Shown: in pieces, positions 55,692 to 62,909 of the stretch
Position numbering within the stretch: the stretch's first letter is position 1
Layout: each line of letters opens with the position of its first letter
Source of the DNA: Schleiferiaceae bacterium
Lineage (GTDB): Bacteria; Bacteroidota; Bacteroidia; Flavobacteriales; Schleiferiaceae
Assembly: GCA_018402665.1 (NCBI GenBank)
Contig: JAGYIN010000004.1
Span: 1-64,000, forward strand
DNA: 64,000 bases
Direction of reading: 5' to 3'
The notes under the pieces: generated by a model
Databases searched by the model: none
Told to the model about the DNA's origin: nothing
The model's input: the letters and a program-made list of their open reading frames with translations, nothing else
Made by a program: the position numbers and the translations under genes

Positions 55692-56192
55692 ATGAAAACT
55701 CTATTTTTAATTCGGCACGCTAAAAGCTCTTGGGCGCATGAAGGGATCGAAGATCGAGATCGACCATTGAAAGGACGTGGGATACGTGATGCTCATTTAG
55801 TGGCTAAGGCGCTTTCTGACGGCATGGATCAGCAGGATCGTATAAAGTTTTATTCTTCACCGGCCACCCGGGCGTTGCACACGGCACTCATCTTCGCACA
55901 GAATTTCCAACTTCCTGCTGCTCAGATCACTTTAAAAGATGCGTTGTACGATTGTTTCGCACACGAGCTGTTGGAGGTGATTAAGGCATCGGAGGATTTA
56001 GCGGATACGGTGTTTTATTTTGCCCACAATCCTGCAATTACAGATTTCGTCAATAAAATGACAGCAGCAAATATTGCCAATGTACCTACTACAGGAGTGG
56101 TGAGTATCGCCTTTGATGTGAAGTATTGGCGCGAGATAGCTACCGATGGAAAATTGGTACAGTTTGAATACCCTAAGCGACTCAAAAAATAG
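55692..56192 (+). CDS. SixA-like histidine phosphatase
   Basis: This 166-residue histidine-phosphatase fold starts with the catalytic RHxK-type motif LIRHAKSSW, then GRGIRDAHLVAKAL, SSPATRALHTA and a second histidine in FAHNPAITDF. SixA removes phosphate from phosphohistidine in E. coli. The gene ends one base before ppk1 begins, so it is part of the polyphosphate operon and may act in phosphate signalling. Confidence 0.88.
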   Translation: MKTLFLIRHAKSSWAHEGIEDRDRPLKGRGIRDAHLVAKALSDGMDQQDRIKFYSSPATRALHTALIFAQNFQLPAAQITLKDALYDCFAHELLEVIKASEDLADTVFYFAHNPAITDFVNKMTAANIANVPTTGVVSIAFDVKYWREIATDGKLVQFEYPKRLKK

Positions 56193-58253
56193 ATGAACGA
56201 GAAGGATTTAAGTCTTTACAACAGAGATATCAGTTGGTTGAAGTTTAATGCACGGGTACTGCAAGAAGCTGAGGATAAAGAGGTTCCTTTGATCGAACGC
56301 ATTCGATTTTTAGGAATTCATTCCAACAATATGGATGAGTTTTTCCGCGTGCGCTACTCTTTTGTGAGGAGATTGCAGTTGTCGTCGGAAAAAAACCATG
56401 AAGATAATTTAGAGGGACATTCGCCTGGAAAGCTATTGAAACGATTAAGCAAATTGGTCAATGAACAGCAGCAACGCAGCCAGGAGATTTATGAACGCCT
56501 CACAGAGGAATTGGCCGCAGAAGCTATTGAGGTCATCACTGAAGAGCAACTTACGCAAAAGCAAGCGAAATTTGTTCGTGACGTGTACCGAAATCAAGTC
56601 AGCCCAGCATTGACGAATTTGATGTTAAATCAAGCGCCAGAATTTCCGTACCTCAGGGATAAGGGGATCTATCTAGCCGTTCGGTTAATTAAGGGTGAAA
56701 GTGAACAATTCTCTATCATTGAAGTCCCGTCGGGTGCAATGAATAGATTCATTACACTGCCTAAATATGGCAAGCAGTACGTCATGTATTTAGACGATGT
56801 ATTGCGGTATAATCTGGACAGCATTTTTCACATTTTCAATTACGATTCTATCGAGGCGCATACCGTTAAGATTACACGTGATGCAGAGCTCACCCTCGAC
56901 GATGATGTGAGTAAATCCTTCATGGAAAAAGTACAGAAAGGTCTTCTGGAACGACGCGAAGGCGATCCTGTAAGATTTGTGTACGATGGAAACATCTCTG
57001 ATAAGACCCTCAACCTCTTGGTTGATGGGTTGGGAATTTCCGAATTCGATGGACTCATCGCCGGAGGACGCTACCACAATAAGAAGGATTTGATGCGCTT
57101 CCCAAACGTGGGTGATGCATCACTGGAGCATAAAAAACTACCTGCCATACCACATCCAGCACTGGAAGAAGACCGCAGTATTATAGCGGTACTGAAAAAG
57201 CAGGATGTTTTGCTCTTTACGCCATATCATGATTTTGGAAAAGTCATTCGCTTGTTACGCGAGGCGGCAATTGATCCAAAGGTGCGTGTAGTTAAAGTAA
57301 CCCTGTACAGGTTAGCCAACCAGAGTCGAATCATTTCTGCCCTAGTTAATGCTGCTAAAAATGGTAAGGACGTTACTGTGTTTATTGAGCTTCAAGCGCG
57401 TTTTGATGAAGCGAACAATATCAAATGGACGAACATGCTTCGCGCCGAAGGAATTAAAGTGGTCAGCGGAGTTCCAGGTTTGAAAGTCCATTCAAAATTG
57501 ACCTTAATTCGCAGGGATGAAGGATTAGAAAAACTCGTAGATTATTGTGTAGTCGGAACAGGTAATTATCATGAGGGAACGGCAAAAGTATATACCGATT
57601 ACCACCTGCTTACCGCTCAAAAGCGAATTACGAAAGAGGTCCGTAAGGTCTTTACCTTCATTGAGTCACCTTATAAGCAGTACAATTACAAGCATTTAAT
57701 GGTGAGCCCAAACAGTACCAGGGAGGGTGTTTATGCGTTGATTGATCGAGAAATTGCCCATGCGCAAGCGGGGCGTGAGGCAAAGTTCTGGGTAAAGATC
57801 AATAGTGTGAGCGACCATGGAATGATTGGGAAATTATATGAAGCAAGCGCCGCAGGTGTATCTATCCGAATGGTCGTGCGCGGTATCAACTGTATCGATT
57901 TTAGCGATGCGGCACTCAGCGGTAATATAGAGGCCGTGAGTATAGTGGACCGATTCTTAGAGCACACACGTGCCTTCTGCTTCCACAACAACGGCCAATC
58001 TGAATATTTTATCTCCTCGGCAGATTGGATGACACGAAATTTAAATAGACGCGTTGAGGTTACGGTTCCGATCTATGATGAGAAAATAAAGCGACAATTG
58101 CGAGATCACTTTGAAATTCTTTGGAAGGACAATACAAAATCACGACTTTTCGATGCGGATCAATCCAATGCCTATCGAAAATTAAACGGACCGAAAATCC
58201 GTGCGCAATTGGAATTGCACGCTTACGTTAAGAAGCAGCTTTTAAAAGGCTAG
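56193..58253 (+). CDS. ppk1: Polyphosphate kinase 1
   Basis: This 686-residue PPK1 has the N-terminal domain (RDISWLKFNARVLQEAED, HSNNMDEFFRVR), a head domain and two phospholipase-D-like domains. The catalytic histidine lies in KVHSKLTLI and a second conserved site is FCFHNNGQSEYFISSADWM; RTNIKW-like ATP-binding residues (EANNIKWTNML) are also visible. It polymerises the gamma-phosphate of ATP into polyphosphate. It begins directly after the SixA-like gene and is followed 13 bases later by ppx. Confidence 0.97.
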   Translation: MNEKDLSLYNRDISWLKFNARVLQEAEDKEVPLIERIRFLGIHSNNMDEFFRVRYSFVRRLQLSSEKNHEDNLEGHSPGKLLKRLSKLVNEQQQRSQEIYERLTEELAAEAIEVITEEQLTQKQAKFVRDVYRNQVSPALTNLMLNQAPEFPYLRDKGIYLAVRLIKGESEQFSIIEVPSGAMNRFITLPKYGKQYVMYLDDVLRYNLDSIFHIFNYDSIEAHTVKITRDAELTLDDDVSKSFMEKVQKGLLERREGDPVRFVYDGNISDKTLNLLVDGLGISEFDGLIAGGRYHNKKDLMRFPNVGDASLEHKKLPAIPHPALEEDRSIIAVLKKQDVLLFTPYHDFGKVIRLLREAAIDPKVRVVKVTLYRLANQSRIISALVNAAKNGKDVTVFIELQARFDEANNIKWTNMLRAEGIKVVSGVPGLKVHSKLTLIRRDEGLEKLVDYCVVGTGNYHEGTAKVYTDYHLLTAQKRITKEVRKVFTFIESPYKQYNYKHLMVSPNSTREGVYALIDREIAHAQAGREAKFWVKINSVSDHGMIGKLYEASAAGVSIRMVVRGINCIDFSDAALSGNIEAVSIVDRFLEHTRAFCFHNNGQSEYFISSADWMTRNLNRRVEVTVPIYDEKIKRQLRDHFEILWKDNTKSRLFDADQSNAYRKLNGPKIRAQLELHAYVKKQLLKG

Positions 58254-58266
58254 AAACCAATTATCT

Positions 58267-59172
58267 ATGATTGTCACTAAACTCGGAGCTATTGATATAG
58301 GTTCCAATTCCGTCCGTTGTCTCGTAACCAATGTGGTTTACAAGGACGGGTATACCTATTATCGCAAGGCTGGAATGGTGCGCCTTCCGATCCGTTTAGG
58401 ACAAGATGTCTTTGAACACGGTAAAATAAAAGGAAAGACGAAAAAGCGTTTTATCGAAGGAATGAAGGCCTATGCGCACTACCTCAAAGTTCACGGAGTA
58501 GTGGATTTTAGAGCGGTAGCCACTTCTGCGATGCGCGAGGCGAGCAATGGCGATAAAATCGTTGCTCAAGTGGCTAAAGAGACTGGAATTGCCATTGAAA
58601 TCATTGGTGGTAAGGAGGAGGCCCGATTGGTGTTCAATTCCAAAATCTACGACATCATCAAGGCGCCACAAAAAAACTTCGTTTATATCGATGTGGGGGG
58701 TGGTTCAACAGAAATATCTGTCATTCAAGATAAAAAAGTAGAGGCTTCGAAGAGTTTTAGAATTGGAGGTGTACGATTGATGAATAACCTGGTACATCAA
58801 GAAGAGTGGACTAGAATGGAGCGTTGGTTGCAAAAACATGCTTTCTCCGTTGAAGATAAGGCTGCGATCGGTGCTGGAGGAAACATCAATAAGTTACACA
58901 AGCTCAGCATGCGATCCCTTCAGACGCCTTTAGAATATGCGTATTTATCAGAGCAGCAAGCGGTATTGAATGCATTTACGGCAGAGGAACGCGTGACCGA
59001 ATTGGGGCTGAACTTTGATCGTGCTGATATCATTGTACACGCCCTGCCCATCTATCAAAAGGCCATGCTCTGGTCGGGTTGCGATCACATCTATGTGCCT
59101 AAAATAGGGGTTTCTGACGGCCTTGTTCGAGATATGTACCACAAGGATTATAAAGCACAAGTCGAACTTTAG
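58267..59172 (+). CDS. Exopolyphosphatase / pppGpp phosphohydrolase (Ppx/GppA)
   Basis: This 301-residue ASKHA-fold enzyme has GAIDIGSNSVRCLV (phosphate 1), VYIDVGGGSTEISVI (phosphate 2) and the EEARLVF conserved glutamates. It removes terminal phosphates from polyphosphate or from pppGpp. It lacks the extra C-terminal HD-like domain of E. coli Ppx, so it is a short-type Ppx/GppA. It follows ppk1 by 13 bases. Confidence 0.92.
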   Translation: MIVTKLGAIDIGSNSVRCLVTNVVYKDGYTYYRKAGMVRLPIRLGQDVFEHGKIKGKTKKRFIEGMKAYAHYLKVHGVVDFRAVATSAMREASNGDKIVAQVAKETGIAIEIIGGKEEARLVFNSKIYDIIKAPQKNFVYIDVGGGSTEISVIQDKKVEASKSFRIGGVRLMNNLVHQEEWTRMERWLQKHAFSVEDKAAIGAGGNINKLHKLSMRSLQTPLEYAYLSEQQAVLNAFTAEERVTELGLNFDRADIIVHALPIYQKAMLWSGCDHIYVPKIGVSDGLVRDMYHKDYKAQVEL

Positions 59173-59229
59173 TAATACGTATATAGAGAACATCAATGCG
59201 AATCTTTATAGTACATGATTCCGTCTATG

Positions 59230-59237
59230 TACTTTTG
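59230..59237 (+). promoter_or_regulatory. -7 element of the thioredoxin gene
   Basis: TACTTTTG at 59230-59237 matches TAnnTTTG and ends 31 bases before the ATG at 59269. No clear TTG at the expected distance. Confidence 0.5.
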
Positions 59238-59268
59238 ATTAAAGCAAATAATTTAATACCTCTATACG

Positions 59269-59586
59269 ATGGCAGTAACAGTAGCAACAGATGCAAATTT
59301 TGAACAATTACTAGGCGATCACAAGCGTGTGGTTGTAAAGTACCATGCAGATTGGTGTGGTGCGTGCAAGATGTTTGCACCTAAATACAAGCGTGTGAGT
59401 AACGAAGAGGAGCACGGTGATGTGTTGTTCTTAGAAGTAAATGCAGAGCACAACGAAGGTGCGCGCAAAGCAGCGGGTGTAAGTAATTTACCCTTCTTGG
59501 CTTCGTTTAAAGATGGCGCCTTAGTAGAAGGTGCAGCGGCGAGTAAAGAAGAATACTTGCGCAAACTGATCGACCTCACGAAGTAA
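59269..59586 (+). CDS. Thioredoxin family protein
   Basis: This 105-residue cytosolic thioredoxin has the redox site WCGAC (Cys30 and Cys33) rather than the more usual WCGPC, and the LPFLASFKDG segment where the cis-proline is found. It should reduce protein disulphides and may support the peroxiredoxin encoded 300 bases away on the other strand. It has its own -7 box at 59230-59237 and terminator at 59609-59646. Confidence 0.9.
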   Translation: MAVTVATDANFEQLLGDHKRVVVKYHADWCGACKMFAPKYKRVSNEEEHGDVLFLEVNAEHNEGARKAAGVSNLPFLASFKDGALVEGAAASKEEYLRKLIDLTK

Positions 59587-59608
59587 TCCAACAGTGGTTC
59601 ATATGCAA

Positions 59609-59646
59609 ACACCCCCGGGCGCGGAGCGCCCGGGGGTGTTTTTTTG
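59609..59646 (+). terminator. Terminator of the thioredoxin gene
   Basis: A very GC-rich perfect stem, ACACCCCCGGGCGC (59609-59622), pairs with its complement around GGA and is followed by seven T. Confidence 0.9.
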
Positions 59647-59670
59647 TCTGAAATTTTGCGCGCAGGTGTA

Positions 59671-59704
59671 TAAAAAACGAAAGGGAGCCGCCAAGCTCCC
59701 TTTC
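59671..59704 (-). terminator. Terminator-like hairpin, minus strand
   Basis: The stem GAAAGGGAGC (59679-59688) pairs with GCTCCCTTTC (59695-59704), with six A just before it on the plus strand (T run on the minus strand). No annotated minus-strand gene ends here, because the peroxiredoxin terminator lies upstream in that direction. It may therefore end a small RNA. Confidence 0.6.
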
Positions 59705-59830
59705 TACCTAAACCGCCATGAAAATCTGCTTTCGCAGATTGTTCCATTTCAATTAGTAACGCAATTGTATCAACCTAGTTCACGAGTGTTGCAAAAAAAG
59801 TGTAGTTTTTTCTTAAAACAGCCGGTTCGC
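59671..59830 (-). ncRNA. Candidate small RNA
   Basis: Between the peroxiredoxin terminator and the hairpin at 59671-59704 lie about 150 bases that are transcribed by nothing annotated. They contain a perfect seven-bp hairpin AATCTGC/GCAGATT (59723-59740) and end in a terminator on the minus strand. A clear promoter was not found, only a loose TTG and TAGGTTGA near 59770-59795. The identity is unknown. Confidence 0.25.
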
Positions 59831-59852
59831 AGAAAATACCGACGGCCCGGCA

Positions 59853-59884
59853 TAAAAAAAGCCGCTCCAATGGGAGCGGCTTTT
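59853..59884 (-). terminator. Terminator of the peroxiredoxin gene
   Basis: The stem AAAAGCCGCTCC (59857-59868) pairs with GGAGCGGCTTTT (59873-59884) around AATG, with seven A before it on the plus strand. It lies 22 bases after the peroxiredoxin stop. Confidence 0.9.
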
Positions 59885-59906
59885 CGTCTTTTAAGCAAGA
59901 AAATAC

Positions 59907-60536
59907 TTAGTGCTTTGCAAGGTAATCTGCCACACCGTCGTGTGTTGCGTTCATTCCTTCTTGACCTGGGGTCCAGTTTGCAGGACAAACTTCACCTTTT
60001 TCTTCGAAGTACTGTAGTGCATCTACCATACGCATGGCCTCATCTACAGAGCGACCCAATGGGAAGAAGTTCACTAACTGGTGCATAACCGTTCCTTCTC
60101 TATCGATCAAGAATAAACCACGGTAAGCAATCATTTCTCCTGTTGAAGTAAGGTTACCGTCTTCATCATACGACCATTCGCCGTCAAGCACGTCGTAGTT
60201 GTGCGAGATGGTTTTGTTGGTATCTGCAACGATTGGGTAGGTAACACCTTCAATACCTCCGTTGTCTTTACCCATCTGCAACCAACCCCAGTGGCTTTGC
60301 TCAGTATCTGTTGATACGGCAATAAGTTCTACACCTTTAGCTGCAAATTCTTCTTTGCGCGCTTGGAAAGCATGCAATTCTGTAGGACATACAAAAGTGA
60401 AGTCTTTCGGGTAGAAGAATAAGATTACATACTTTCCTGCGTAATCTGATAGTTTGAAGTTTTCAACGATTTCTTCGCCATTGATTACCGCGGAAGCAGT
60501 GAAATCTGGCGCTTTTTTACCGACTAATACAGCCAT
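59907..60536 (-). CDS. 2-Cys peroxiredoxin (AhpC/Prx1 family)
   Basis: This 209-residue peroxiredoxin has the peroxidatic cysteine 50 in DFTFVCPTE and the resolving cysteine 184 in GEVCPANW, plus the GGLG-like and YF-type C-terminal features of typical 2-Cys enzymes. It reduces hydrogen peroxide and organic peroxides with thioredoxin as a likely donor. It is a single-gene unit with a -7 box at 60567-60574 and a terminator at 59853-59884. Confidence 0.95.
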   Translation of the reverse strand: MAVLVGKKAPDFTASAVINGEEIVENFKLSDYAGKYVILFFYPKDFTFVCPTELHAFQARKEEFAAKGVELIAVSTDTEQSHWGWLQMGKDNGGIEGVTYPIVADTNKTISHNYDVLDGEWSYDEDGNLTSTGEMIAYRGLFLIDREGTVMHQLVNFFPLGRSVDEAMRMVDALQYFEEKGEVCPANWTPGQEGMNATHDGVADYLAKH

Positions 60537-60566
60537 TTTATTTTGGTTTTAAGAGTTTACTAGGGC

Positions 60567-60574
60567 CAAAAGTA
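60567..60574 (-). promoter_or_regulatory. -7 element of the peroxiredoxin gene
   Basis: TACTTTTG on the minus strand matches TAnnTTTG and ends 30 bases before the ATG at 60536. A TTG at the usual distance is not evident. Confidence 0.5.
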
Positions 60575-60638
60575 CGATAGTCAAACCTGTTGTCTTCATA
60601 AATCGTATTAGGTTTTATCTATGACGACATATAAGAAG

Positions 60639-61340
60639 CTAGAGCATCATTCCGGAATTGATCCAACCCGCTAATAACATGCCTGCGAGTACGAAGATCA
60701 ATTTTACAGCATTGAACCTATGGTTTTGAGAACTCTCGAAAAGAATGGTTGTACTCACATGGAGTAAAATACCTACCGCCACTGCGAGCAACTGCAAGCT
60801 CCACTGTTCTACATGGATGGTGTTTACGGTTAGTGCACCGGCAGGTGTGGCAAAGGCGAACAGGAGTAATACCCCCAATAAAGTCGAAAGTCGAACACCA
60901 GATTTTCGCAGCGCTCCCGTGACCAGAAGGGCAATGGGAAGCTTGTGCAAAGCTATGGCCCACAGAAAACCACCGGTAGCATGATTGTGGCCAGAAGTTC
61001 CTGTACTGGCGAGGGGCATCCCCTCTAAAAAAGCATGTAAGAGTAGTCCCGAAATGGCGAGCCAAGGAACTTTAGATGCTTTGGTATGAAAGTGTCCGTG
61101 TTCCAATCCCTCGCTGAGGTGATCCAGGAGCAATTGGATGGCAAATCCCAACATGATCCACCAACCCATATTCCAATTCCCGTGCTCGAAAATCTCGGGT
61201 AGCATGTGTGTCAGTAGCGTAGCAAAGAGAAATGCACCTGAAAAGGAAAGCAGGTATTTGAAGGCTTTCGAGTCTGTGGGTACGACCCAAGCAGCACCCG
61301 AGCCTAGAGCAACGCTAAGAAGTAGAACTATCCAAATCAT
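60639..61340 (-). CDS. ZIP family metal transporter
   Basis: This 233-residue protein has about eight hydrophobic helices, a His-rich cytosolic loop (GLEHGHFHTKASK) and metal-site helices with HAFLEGMPLA and ALHKLPIALL. ZIP carriers bring zinc or other divalent metals into the cytoplasm. The start overlaps the stop of the methyltransferase gene by four bases. Confidence 0.9.
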   Translation of the reverse strand: MIWIVLLLSVALGSGAAWVVPTDSKAFKYLLSFSGAFLFATLLTHMLPEIFEHGNWNMGWWIMLGFAIQLLLDHLSEGLEHGHFHTKASKVPWLAISGLLLHAFLEGMPLASTGTSGHNHATGGFLWAIALHKLPIALLVTGALRKSGVRLSTLLGVLLLFAFATPAGALTVNTIHVEQWSLQLLAVAVGILLHVSTTILFESSQNHRFNAVKLIFVLAGMLLAGWINSGMML

Positions 61341-62080
61341 GAATCCAAAGGTTTCTGCGCAATAATAATCAATCGGTCGCTTTCTTTAGGTGAAAAAGGC
61401 GATAAGTCATAGTCGCCATGCTGATCCAAAACGTCCAGACCAGCGGCTTCCATGAACGTTTTTAGTTCATGCAGTTCAAAAGCCCGAACGCGTTCCTCAA
61501 ACTGAAGAATATTGCAGTCCGGTTCTTCAAAAGTTATGCGTTTTACAATGCTATTATCCTCAATACGACGTGTGATTTGATAGCGAGCCAATTCCGTTTG
61601 TATGGTATTCTCTGGTACCAACTGCGCCGCAATTTTCTCCGCATTCAAATAATCTAAAACCAGTTTACCGCCAGGTTTTAGTGCACCGGCCATGTTTAAA
61701 ATGGCGTGTGCGTGCATTGCGTCGTCTTCAAAATAACCAAAGCTGGTAAAGAGATTGAACACCCAATTTGCCTTTGGAACATCGAGCGGTTCGAGCATAT
61801 TTGCCACTTGAAATTCGAGTCCTTCGTGCGAGAATTGGTTCGCAAACGAAATACTTTCCGGGCTCAAGTCGATGCCTATAGTATCTAATCCTTGACTTGC
61901 GAGTACCTGTGCATGTCGGCCTCTGCCGCAAGCCACATCAATAGCCAGTTCTCCCTCTTTTACGCCCAGTTTCTGACACAACGATTCAATAAATCCTCTC
62001 GCTTCGTTGAGATCGCGGTGCTGGTAGAGGTCGTGGTAATAGGGGGTGTTAAACCAGGTTTGGTACCAGGGTTGGCTCAT
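61337..62080 (-). CDS. Class I SAM-dependent methyltransferase
   Basis: This 247-residue protein has the Rossmann motif I in LAIDVACGRGRHAQVLASQG and the acidic motif II GIDLSPESISFA, and a later ALKPGGKLVLDYLNAEKI segment. The substrate is unknown. It lies between the TauE/SafE permease gene (six-base gap) and the ZIP gene in one transcript. Confidence 0.88.
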   Translation of the reverse strand: MSQPWYQTWFNTPYYHDLYQHRDLNEARGFIESLCQKLGVKEGELAIDVACGRGRHAQVLASQGLDTIGIDLSPESISFANQFSHEGLEFQVANMLEPLDVPKANWVFNLFTSFGYFEDDAMHAHAILNMAGALKPGGKLVLDYLNAEKIAAQLVPENTIQTELARYQITRRIEDNSIVKRITFEEPDCNILQFEERVRAFELHELKTFMEAAGLDVLDQHGDYDLSPFSPKESDRLIIIAQKPLDS

Positions 62081-62086
62081 AGTTGT

Positions 62087-62866
62087 TTAGATCAGTGGGA
62101 CAATATAAGGCTGAAACATTAGTACAATCGCTACAATAATCACAGCGATCATGACTTTACGCGTAATGGCATTGGCTTTTTTATGCTGTATTACTTTTTT
62201 TGCGCCAAATCTTGCGCCAATCGATGTGCCTAAGGCTAAGGTAAGACCATATAACCAGTCAATACTTCCGCTCCATGCATAGATGATAAATGCGGGGATG
62301 GTCATCAGAAAAGCGATGTACTGTTTCATTATGTTGCCGTCGCGAAGGGAATATTTAGCAAGCAGTACGGAGAGGGATAGAAAGAAAATACCAAAGCCCA
62401 TTTGTATGAACCCTCCATACAAGCCTAAACCAAAATAGGCAAGCCACAATGCAGGCGTTCGCTTGTTTTTGGACCCGTCTGTGGGGATCAGCCATTTCTT
62501 GGGGTTCGTGAGGGTGGTTATGAGTAAGAGAATCATGATGGAGCCTATGGCGATTCGCATTAGGTCTTCCGGTAAGTCTATGGCTAAATTTGCTCCAATA
62601 ACGGCCCCGATGATGACTGGAGGAATAATGAAATAACTCTGTTTCATCATGTATTTCGTCCGTGCAGTTTTTGATAAGGCACTGATGGCGCTGGTGGTTT
62701 GAAAGAGTGCACCAACTCTATTGGTCGCATTCGCCGCATTTGCATCGAGTCCCACCCACATCAGTAATGGAAGCGTTATCGCAGATCCATTACCCGCGAC
62801 AACATTGATCAATCCTGCAGCAAAGCCGCCTATGACTAGGGCAATTAATTCGAACCAATCCAACAT
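62087..62866 (-). CDS. TauE/SafE family membrane permease
   Basis: This 259-residue protein has about eight transmembrane helices and the family's glycine-rich motif GGFAAGLINVVAGNGSAITLP followed by NATNRVGAL. The second repeat is GGFIQMGFGIFF. TauE/SafE proteins export or import sulfite, sulfoacetate or other organosulfonates; the substrate is not readable. I chose the ATG at 62866, since two upstream ATGs would cross into the promoter region of the divergent rRNA methyltransferase gene. Confidence 0.88.
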   Translation of the reverse strand: MLDWFELIALVIGGFAAGLINVVAGNGSAITLPLLMWVGLDANAANATNRVGALFQTTSAISALSKTARTKYMMKQSYFIIPPVIIGAVIGANLAIDLPEDLMRIAIGSIMILLLITTLTNPKKWLIPTDGSKNKRTPALWLAYFGLGLYGGFIQMGFGIFFLSLSVLLAKYSLRDGNIMKQYIAFLMTIPAFIIYAWSGSIDWLYGLTLALGTSIGARFGAKKVIQHKKANAITRKVMIAVIIVAIVLMFQPYIVPLI

Positions 62867-62882
62867 GGGGCTAAAGTTAGCG

Positions 62883-62890
62883 TACATTTG
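62883..62890 (+). promoter_or_regulatory. -7 element of the rRNA methyltransferase gene
   Basis: TACATTTG at 62883-62890 matches TAnnTTTG. It lies downstream of an in-frame ATG at 62865 and 20 bases upstream of the GTG at 62910, supporting GTG as the start. Confidence 0.5.
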
Positions 62891-62909
62891 TAGTCTAAAT
62901 AGCAGAAAG

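Larger units (their letters stand above)
59587..59906. other. Non-coding stretch with four hairpins between thioredoxin and peroxiredoxin genes
   Basis: This 320-base stretch holds no convincing gene. It contains the thioredoxin terminator (59609-59646), a terminator-like hairpin on the minus strand (59671-59704), a perfect small hairpin (59723-59740) and the peroxiredoxin terminator (59853-59884). A minus-strand frame that starts MEQSAKADFHGG runs through these hairpins and looks like chance. Confidence 0.7.

Noticed and set aside
59319-59747. 142-residue minus-strand frame between thioredoxin and peroxiredoxin genes
   Set aside because: It crosses two terminator hairpins and the whole antisense of the thioredoxin gene; its sequence is low-complexity and hairpin-derived.
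59609-59884. Four hairpins in 280 bases, first considered as a repeat array or CRISPR-like element
   Set aside because: The hairpins differ in sequence and spacing; each is explained as a terminator or small stem, and no repeated unit exists.
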